20,634 nt of DNA from Fidelibacterota bacterium (GTDB lineage: Bacteria > Marinisomatota > Marinisomatia > Marinisomatales > TCS56), in assembly GCA_030634675.1 (NCBI GenBank), contig DAOWAH010000007.1:1-20634 (forward strand), read 5' to 3'. Below, in pieces: positions 15,794 to 20,634 of the stretch. The translations under genes and the position numbers were made by a program. Numbering within the stretch: the first letter of the stretch is position 1; each line of letters starts with the position of its first letter. Below the pieces are notes generated by a model that was not told where the DNA came from, did no database searches, and saw only the letters and a list, made by a program, of their open reading frames with translations.

Positions 15794-15835
15794 TTTGCAA
15801 ATCGATCGATCGGCCCATGGATGATTGCATCCATG
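15792..15835. repeat. Cluster of three palindromes at the end of the rnf operon
   Basis: Overlapping the rseC TGA are GATTTGCAAATC (15792-15803, perfect 12-bp palindrome) and ATCGATCGAT (15801-15810, perfect 10-bp). After five bases comes a perfect hairpin: 8-bp stem (15816-15823 with 15828-15835) and loop ATTG. No T run follows directly, so it may stabilise the mRNA 3' end or bind protein rather than terminate. Confidence 0.45.
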
Positions 15836-16097
15836 AAGCACACAAGATTATGCATAAGGACCTGCATTGCCACTGATTCGAACCAGAGGTACTCTTTTTT
15901 ATAAGCTTTTCAATTATGTTTGAAAAGGAAACATGTTCCATATCAATCACACAATTACGACTTTTTAGGATAGCGATAATGGAACATTATTAATATTATT
16001 GAGATTCATTATCATATATATCTTGTATCTTTGTGCTGCAAACCGTAATATTTACCAGGATATGCAAGCTTCCAAGCCTGATAGTAATTGAACGGAT
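15794..16097. other. A+T-rich intergenic stretch after the rnf operon
   Basis: 304 bases with no credible gene. It holds the palindrome cluster, a terminator candidate (15870-15900) and a 9-bp inverted repeat (ATGTTCCAT at 15933-15941, ATGGAACAT at 15979-15987) separated by 37 bases. The base composition is clearly more A+T-rich than the flanking operons. Confidence 0.5.
15870..15900 (+). terminator. Candidate rho-independent terminator of the rnf operon
   Basis: CCACTG (15870-15875) pairs with CAGAGG (15884-15889) apart from one A/A mismatch, around an 8-base loop, and is followed after five bases by six T (15895-15900). The stem is short, so efficiency is uncertain, but the position about 80 bases after rseC is sensible. 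Confidence 0.4.
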
Positions 16098-16487
16098 ATG
16101 GAAATACTAAAGATGAATATTGCTAAAGTAAATAATCCAAAAATTTTATCAAGACTGTTGCTGCTGTCAATTACAATAATAATTATAACTATCTGGATTG
16201 AACTGACTTTTACAAATCCTGTCGAACAAGCAGTAACGTTAAATGATAAATCTTTAACTTATTATTACAAATCACTGGCCGGAATTAAAATACATGATCA
16301 AACTAAAGGAATGTTATTATTGGATAAATCCGGGAATATTACGACCAATTCATCATCCAAAAATATAACAAAGTGCTGTTCAAATAGTAATTTAAAACCA
16401 AGTAAATATGAAGCTTTGTATGAATGGTCCATATTAGTTGGAAGACCTTCTGGTAATAATAATCAACCTGTAAGATTGGAACGATAA
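16098..16487 (+). CDS. Doubtful small hypothetical protein
   Basis: An open frame of 129 codons (ATG 16098, alternative ATG 16113) predicting a single N-terminal membrane helix (about 19-35) and a polar remainder rich in Asn, Ser and Lys. It is much more A+T-rich than the neighbouring genes, has no good ribosome site and resembles no family I know. A chance frame in A+T-rich DNA, an acquired gene or a remnant are all possible; I list it because it is the only substantial frame in nearly 1 kb. Confidence 0.25.
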   Translation: MEILKMNIAKVNNPKILSRLLLLSITIIIITIWIELTFTNPVEQAVTLNDKSLTYYYKSLAGIKIHDQTKGMLLLDKSGNITTNSSSKNITKCCSNSNLKPSKYEALYEWSILVGRPSGNNNQPVRLER

Positions 16488-16771
16488 GTACCAGGTCTTC
16501 GTGCATGTTATCATTGGAAGAGAATTTTATCCGCCTACGTAGAAAAACACGGGCTTTGCTCATGGATGAATGCGTGAAGCATCGTCCAAAAAAGAAGGAG
16601 TGTTGCTACGGTGGATGTCGCTAGTTGCGGATAACCCTCCGAAGCCTTGGCGTAGGAGGGTATTTTATAGAGATCGCAAGGGCTCTGCCCGTGGGGCTCC
16701 ATTTAAGCTGATTTATCATTTGATCCTCGTTTAGGACAATCAATTTCTTTGTGGTATATTTACCCTATTAG
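16488..16771. other. Non-coding stretch before the Ntn-hydrolase gene
   Basis: 284 bases with no supported gene. It contains the imperfect palindrome at 16634-16661 and a G+C-rich patch near 16680-16700. The upstream region of the next gene has TATATT near 16756 but no matching -35. A short frame from 16570 ends in APFKLIYHL, faintly like a GIY-YIG nuclease block, but is too short to call. Confidence 0.45.
16634..16661. repeat. Imperfect 28-bp palindrome (hairpin)
   Basis: ACCCTCC (16634-16640) and GGAGGGT (16655-16661) form a 7-bp stem. The inner 14 bases can extend it through AGCC/GGC-type pairing with two mismatches around a TT centre. A short T-rich stretch (ATTTTAT) follows, so it could act as a terminator or be a dispersed extragenic palindrome. 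Whether it recurs elsewhere in the genome cannot be seen here. Confidence 0.45.
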
Positions 16772-18070
16772 ATGATGAAACAGGTTATTAAAACCACAGG
16801 GATTCTGTTTTTCTTAATGTCAGCAAACTTCATTTCTATAGTTTGTGCCAGTACCGGTTTTGTAATATCGGCGGAAAATTCAATTTTACTGGCTAAGAAT
16901 GAAGATGGTTATAATCACAGCGCCAGGGTGTGGTTTATTCCTTCCGAAAATGGTGACTACGGACGAGTTTATTTTGGCTTTCCTGAATTATATCCGATCA
17001 GTGCCATGAATGAACGGGGATTGGTAATGGAGCGATTTATTCATCCTGAGCAAGCTCAATATGAGTCGGTCATAATTCCTGAGAATAAAGAGATCGATTA
17101 TAATCTGATTATGGCTGAGTGTGCCACGGTTGATGAAGTTTTATTCAAACTTGATAATTATAATCGTGACACGCTCGGTGATGAAGCAATTCTGTTTGTG
17201 GATCGATCGGATAAAGCAGTATTAGTAAAAAAGGATACGCTAATATTCAAAGAAGAACCAGTATTGATTTATACAAGTCCTGCTATGCCGCAGTATGGAA
17301 GTAGTGACCAACCTGAATTGTACACAGATACAGTATTGGATATGATTGCCGGTAGTAAAGAAATCAGCGTGGACCTATGCCGGAAAGTCCTGGCAGCCAT
17401 AAGCCAGGATATAACCCAGTATTCCAATATCTATGAACTTAAAAAGGGAACTTTTTACCTGCATCATTTTCATGATTTTGAGAATTATGTGGTATTTGAT
17501 TTAACGGAAGAACTGGAAAAAGGCTTTCATGAATTGTACATCCCGGACCTTTTTCCGGACAACGTTGATTTTCACTACGTCTATTTTACCAGGATCACGC
17601 CCCAGAATAATTTGCCGGTGCTGATTTTTTTGATCGTCAGCGGATTAATCTATCTCTATACACTCACATCCTGGCCGGCCATTTGGCTGATCCGGCGGCA
17701 GGATACATTTGATTTTGGCCCTGAAGTAATTGATCCAAGTCCCGCTCCACTGGCCTCGGCAGCCCGCGTATTTGGTTGCATCGCTGCTGCATTGGGACTC
17801 ATTTATCTGCTGGTCACGTATTACAATCCGCAGGTCTATCAATTCGGTCTGCCCCGAACGCTCATGTTGTTATCAACGGCAAAAAGGATGGCAGCCTATC
17901 TTCCGGCAATCATTTTACTACTGACACCGGTGCTGGTGGTTTTCACTCTAATTGCCGGGTATAAAAAATACTGGTCGGTCATCGGACGGTTACATTATCT
18001 GATGCTGACGATCGTCATAATAATAAGCTTGTTTTTTTTCAATTACTGGGAACTGATTAGGATAAAATAA
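16772..18070 (+). CDS. Exported Ntn-hydrolase-like amide hydrolase with C-terminal membrane helices
   Basis: 432 residues. A signal peptide (about 1-24) precedes C25 in IVCASTGFV, which would become the N-terminal nucleophile after cleavage, as in choloylglycine hydrolase, acid ceramidase-like and C45 acyltransferase families. Supporting motifs are LLAKNEDGYN (39-48; compare GRNMD in bile-salt hydrolase) and PISAMNERGLVMER (75-88). The hydrolase-like part runs to about 275; then come four predicted helices (281-300, 332-351, 374-396, 406-424), so the enzyme would be tethered outside the cell membrane. Likely chemistry is hydrolysis of linear amide bonds; the substrate is unknown. It is not a lipoprotein, because the residue before C25 is Val. 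The start could be ATG 16772 or 16775, without a clear ribosome site. It appears to stand alone; the peroxiredoxin gene follows after 197 bases. Confidence 0.65.
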   Translation: MMKQVIKTTGILFFLMSANFISIVCASTGFVISAENSILLAKNEDGYNHSARVWFIPSENGDYGRVYFGFPELYPISAMNERGLVMERFIHPEQAQYESVIIPENKEIDYNLIMAECATVDEVLFKLDNYNRDTLGDEAILFVDRSDKAVLVKKDTLIFKEEPVLIYTSPAMPQYGSSDQPELYTDTVLDMIAGSKEISVDLCRKVLAAISQDITQYSNIYELKKGTFYLHHFHDFENYVVFDLTEELEKGFHELYIPDLFPDNVDFHYVYFTRITPQNNLPVLIFLIVSGLIYLYTLTSWPAIWLIRRQDTFDFGPEVIDPSPAPLASAARVFGCIAAALGLIYLLVTYYNPQVYQFGLPRTLMLLSTAKRMAAYLPAIILLLTPVLVVFTLIAGYKKYWSVIGRLHYLMLTIVIIISLFFFNYWELIRIK

Positions 18071-18267
18071 ATAGCGTGACTGATTATGGAGCAGAAACGC
18101 AGAACCTTATAATGGGTATGGGATTACATAATAATTCTGCCCGGGTCGTGGGTCGGACGATCATGATGGAAAAGATTCCCAATGAGGTGATGGGCAGGGA
18201 TTTTTTGATAATCAGTAATAATGCGTTAGATTACGATCTGGATTCCAAAGTAAATATGAGGAGAAAA

Positions 18268-18777
18268 ATGCGAATATTATTGATGCTTTCCATTTTAATG
18301 ATGGGTTTATTGTGGAGTAAGTCACCGAAAATTAATACTGACCAACCGGCGCCCGATTTTGTGCTGCTCGATCAGGATAGCTCATTACGGAAATTATCCG
18401 ATTATCGGGGAAATTGGGTGGTGGTTTATTTCTATCCTAAAGATGATACCCCCGGCTGCACTAAAGAAGCTTGTGGAATTCGCGACGACTATACAAAATT
18501 CGCACAGCAGAAAATTGTGGTGCTGGGCATCAGTTACGACAGCCCCCGAAGTCACAGGGCTTTCATTAAAAAATATAATTTGCCATTTACTTTGCTCTCG
18601 GATGGAGACAAGTCCGTTTCAGAATTGTACGCTGCTAAGGGATTGCTATTCGCAGATCGAAAAACATTTTTAATCGATCCGGAAGGTATTATACGGAAAA
18701 TCTATAACAAAGTGGATGTAACCTCGCATTCGATAGAAATTCTTGCTGATATAACCAGGCTGTCAGCTACTGAATAG
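18268..18777 (+). CDS. bcp: Exported thioredoxin-type peroxiredoxin (BCP/PrxQ class)
   Basis: Thiol peroxidase that reduces peroxides using a reactive cysteine. I choose ATG 18268 (169 residues) because AGGAG lies five bases upstream and the first residues form a signal sequence (MRILLMLSILMMGLLW); the frame is open for 64 more codons upstream but that part shows no domain. Family motifs: APDFVLLDQD (28-37), VVVYFYPKDDTPGCTKEACG (51-70) with peroxidatic C64 and probable resolving C69 in the PrxQ-type CxxxxC arrangement, GISYDSPRSHRAF, and LPFTLLSDGD. Most BCPs are cytoplasmic; this one should be exported or membrane-anchored and would need an extracytoplasmic thiol donor. It ends in TAG inside a 10-bp inverted repeat shared with the convergent glpD. 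Confidence 0.88.
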   Translation: MRILLMLSILMMGLLWSKSPKINTDQPAPDFVLLDQDSSLRKLSDYRGNWVVVYFYPKDDTPGCTKEACGIRDDYTKFAQQKIVVLGISYDSPRSHRAFIKKYNLPFTLLSDGDKSVSELYAAKGLLFADRKTFLIDPEGIIRKIYNKVDVTSHSIEILADITRLSATE

Positions 18778-18795
18778 AATTTACATATTCAGTAG
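18767..18795. terminator. Bidirectional terminator-like inverted repeat over two stop codons
   Basis: CTACTGAATA (18767-18776) and TATTCAGTAG (18786-18795) form a perfect 10-bp stem with a 9-base loop. It contains the TAG of the peroxiredoxin gene (18775-18777) and the TAA of the opposing glpD-like gene (18783-18781), and encodes the last residues of both. A shared terminator for convergent genes is the simplest reading, though no long T run follows on either strand. Confidence 0.55.
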
Positions 18796-19905
18796 ATCCG
18801 CAACTTTCCGGGCCAGGGAGAGAAAGGTTGTCAGTTTACCTCCAAAAACGTGCAGCAGTTGGGTATTTCCTTTGGGATGTAAATCCAAAGCATACTCTCG
18901 GGATAGATCGGTGGGATTATCCTTATGGGCAATCAAAGGCCGAATACCAATCCATACATCTTTAACATCATTGACGGTCAATTGGTGGTCAGTGGTCAGA
19001 TACTTATTAATATTCTCTAGCAAGTATTCGATATCGGCATCATCGTAAGTCACCTCATCACAAAGAACGGTTTCCTCCCGCTCAGTTGTGCCAATAATTG
19101 TTCGCTTATATTCTGGTTCAGGAATGATGAAGAAGATACGTTTATTGCCGGTCTGCATGAACATTAGGTCAGGGGTTAACAAACCATCGATCACGATGTG
19201 AATGCCACTGATCTTGCGGATGTGGTAATTGGTTGGAAGACCATAGCGTTGATTGACTTCATCGATCCAGGGACCGGTGGCATTGATCAATGCCGGGCTC
19301 GTGAATATCCCACGGTTAGTTGCCACCTGATAACCGGTAGTCTGATTGGTAATAGCGGTAATTTTTATATGTTCGTGAATCACGCAGCCGGAATTACGGG
19401 CTTCACCGGCTACCGTCCGGGTCAATTCGAGGTCATCGGTTTTGCCATCATAGTAGCGGAAGATCGCCTTCAGTCCATCCTGTAATAAAGATGATGCAAA
19501 GCTGGAAAATTCATCCCTATCGATACGCTGAGATTTAAATTCAGAATACTTTCCCGCTAATAGGTCGTACAACTTTAATCCCAGGCTTATCATCCAGGCC
19601 GGCCGTGGATTGGATTTATATACGGGTAAATAAAATGGTTTCATCTGAACCAGATCCGGGTAGAGTTTGAGTAATTCCTGACGGTCATGTAGTGCTTCCC
19701 GTACCAAACCGAATTTCGCTGTTTCAAGATAACGTAAACCACCATGGATTAGCCGTGAAGATTTCGAGGAAGTACCACTGCCAATAGCACTGCGTTCCAG
19801 GATCAGCACGCGCTGATTCCGGCGCGATAATTCTGCTGCTATACCACAACCATTGATACCAGCTCCCAATACAATAATGTCATAATCTTCCTGCAAGGCT
19901 TCCAT
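18781..19905 (-). CDS. glpD: Short GlpD-like FAD-dependent glycerol-3-phosphate dehydrogenase
   Basis: FAD flavoprotein that oxidises sn-glycerol 3-phosphate to dihydroxyacetone phosphate at the membrane, feeding the quinone pool. 374 residues. The dinucleotide-binding motif is VLGAGINGCGIA (12-23), followed by the strongly GlpD-specific SSKSSRLIHGGLRYLE, YYDGKTDDLELT, NATGPWIDEV, IRKISGIHIVI, and the closing FGGKLTT (354-360). E. coli GlpD has about 500 residues with a helical C-terminal domain (DAO_C) after GGKLTT; here the protein ends 14 residues later, and the convergent peroxiredoxin gene leaves no room for more. It is either a natural short form or truncated. The start is ATG 19905, seven bases after the hydrolase stop, without a clear ribosome site. 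Confidence 0.82.
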   Translation of the reverse strand: MEALQEDYDIIVLGAGINGCGIAAELSRRNQRVLILERSAIGSGTSSKSSRLIHGGLRYLETAKFGLVREALHDRQELLKLYPDLVQMKPFYLPVYKSNPRPAWMISLGLKLYDLLAGKYSEFKSQRIDRDEFSSFASSLLQDGLKAIFRYYDGKTDDLELTRTVAGEARNSGCVIHEHIKITAITNQTTGYQVATNRGIFTSPALINATGPWIDEVNQRYGLPTNYHIRKISGIHIVIDGLLTPDLMFMQTGNKRIFFIIPEPEYKRTIIGTTEREETVLCDEVTYDDADIEYLLENINKYLTTDHQLTVNDVKDVWIGIRPLIAHKDNPTDLSREYALDLHPKGNTQLLHVFGGKLTTFLSLARKVADLLNM

Positions 19906-19912
19906 TAGATGG

Positions 19913-20634
19913 TTATTCCAGGACTTTTAACAGGTTATTGAGCAATCCGAACAGTGCTTTCATTTCGGAAATAAATTCAAAGAGAGTACTCCTACCGGCT
20001 TTACTATGAGCATAAATCCGCATTATGTATTGAAAATATGTTTTATTCTTTTCCTCCAACGCGGTGCAAAATGCTAACGCCTGAGTATAGGGGACCATAT
20101 TATCGTGAATACCATGAATGATAAATAAAGGTGATTTTATCCGGTCAATGAATTTATGGGGAGAAATTGTTTCGATTGCTTCGCGAATCTTTGGTTCTAT
20201 GACATCCAGATAAGGTAGTAGCGCTTTGTTACGCGGATCGAATACCTGTTTCAAAAATTCACGTTGCTGCGGATTACATTGTAGATAGGTTGTTTCGACC
20301 TGGGCCTTTTCCTCGCGGAGAAAATGCCCGATGCAGTTATGCACTTGCTAGGTTTCAAAGGGAAGGTCAAGCTGGTGAAGATAATTCCCGAACCAGACAG
20401 CTTTGGTATATTCATGAGGTGTCAAATCAATTTTGGTATCATTGAATTCAGCTTGCCCGGTGAAGAAATAGCGCAATGTTTCCGCCAGATTGAAATAGCT
20501 ACCGAATGAGATAACACCGACGGGATTGATATCTGGCTCGGTACTGACTTTAACTACCATACCTCCGGAAAAACTAACTCCCACCAGCAGTATTTTAGCG
20601 GGCAGTACATCGGGACGGACAACAATCTGGTGAA
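19913..20634 (-). pseudogene. Alpha/beta hydrolase interrupted by an in-frame TAG (5' partial)
   Basis: The frame is open from the right edge (first full codon at 20632) down to TAA at 19915-19913, except for one TAG at 20350-20348. Before it: PAKILLVGVSFSGGM, where GVSFSGG is the nucleophile elbow with the serine, then an alpha/beta-fold continuation through LPFET. After it, in the same frame: QVHNCIGHF, a lid-like helical part, then IIHGIHDNMVPY with the acid Asp and YAHSKAGRST with the likely catalytic His. The serine lies on one side and Asp and His on the other, so neither half is active alone; a GTG at 20344 could start only a useless C-terminal fragment. The substrate is unknown (S33/esterase-like). 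It probably shares an operon with the glpD-like gene, seven bases away. Decay, sequence error or readthrough all fit. Confidence 0.78.

Noticed and set aside
15869..15896. GATTCGAACC with flanks resembles the reverse complement of a tRNA T-arm and 3' end.
   Set aside because: On the minus strand the T-stem does not pair properly and no anticodon arm, D-arm or acceptor stem is found upstream; it fits better as the hairpin of a terminator. A tRNA remnant or attachment site is not supported.
15933..15987. 9-bp inverted repeat with a 37-base loop in the gene-poor region.
   Set aside because: The loop is long and the arms short; in A+T-rich DNA this may be chance, and no element boundary or duplication supports a mobile element.
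16339..16563. Minus-strand frame of 74 codons opposite the doubtful small ORF.
   Set aside because: No family features; it is the complement of A+T-rich DNA and lacks start signals.
16570..16734. Short frame with APFKLIYHL near its end, faintly like the second half of a GIY-YIG nuclease.
   Set aside because: Only one short block is similar, the GIY and YIG motifs are missing, and the frame runs through a palindrome; likely chance.
18076..18267. Upstream extension of the peroxiredoxin frame from GTG 18076.
   Set aside because: No domain resemblance, and it would place the signal sequence in the middle of the protein; AGGAG before ATG 18268 gives a better start.

Overview
The window looks like ordinary chromosomal DNA of an anaerobic or facultative Gram-negative-type bacterium of moderate G+C content. 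The pointers are a complete Rnf ion-pumping ferredoxin:NAD+ oxidoreductase operon, an oxygen-labile two-subunit class I fumarase, a class A penicillin-binding protein, a lipoprotein with a lipobox, and exported enzymes. The protein flavour (secreted papain-like peptidase, rseC directly after rnfB, DUF3795, MORN-repeat lipoprotein) suggests the Fibrobacteres-Chlorobi-Bacteroidetes sphere or a related uncultured phylum. This is a guess from protein style. Several genes have clear Shine-Dalgarno sites, which argues against typical Bacteroidetes. There is no rRNA, convincing tRNA, CRISPR array, insertion sequence or phage module.

Layout. Bases 1-1437 (+): fumarase alpha (its 5' end lies outside the window) and beta subunits. 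1607-3739 (+): PBP1A-like peptidoglycan synthase. 3864-5150 (+): exported C1-family peptidase. 5151-9983 (-): a tightly packed run, in transcription order DUF3795 protein, serine/threonine dehydratase-type PLP enzyme, D-amino-acid aminotransferase-type enzyme, two uncharacterised membrane proteins, a MORN-repeat lipoprotein broken by an in-frame TAG, a Rid-family protein and a YjbR/MmcQ protein. 9984-10306: divergent intergenic region. 10307-15793 (+): rnfC-D-G-E-A-B plus rseC. 15794-16771: AT-rich, gene-poor stretch with palindromes and one doubtful ORF. 16772-18070 (+): exported Ntn-hydrolase-like protein with a membrane tail. 18268-18777 (+): exported peroxiredoxin. 18781-20634 (-): an alpha/beta hydrolase broken by an in-frame TAG (runs off the right edge), then a short GlpD-like flavoprotein.

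How the genes fit together. Rnf couples reduced ferredoxin oxidation to NAD+ reduction and ion export. Its RnfG and RnfD subunits carry the threonine motifs that receive covalent FMN, and RnfA/RnfE carry the paired membrane cysteines. The dehydratase, aminotransferase and Rid protein lie in one same-strand run and could form an amino-acid/keto-acid module in which Rid handles reactive enamines, but this Rid protein lacks the usual active-site arginine.

Most worth a second look: (a) two separate genes, the MORN lipoprotein and the alpha/beta hydrolase, are each interrupted by a single in-frame TAG while coding character continues on both sides. In the MORN gene the TAG falls exactly on a variable position of a 24-residue repeat. 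TAG also ends at least three other genes here, so wholesale recoding is unlikely; recent decay, assembly/strain error or local readthrough remain open. (b) A GlpD homologue ends right after its FAD domain, at a 10-bp inverted repeat that spans the stop codons of two convergent genes. I see no convincing wholly new multi-gene system.
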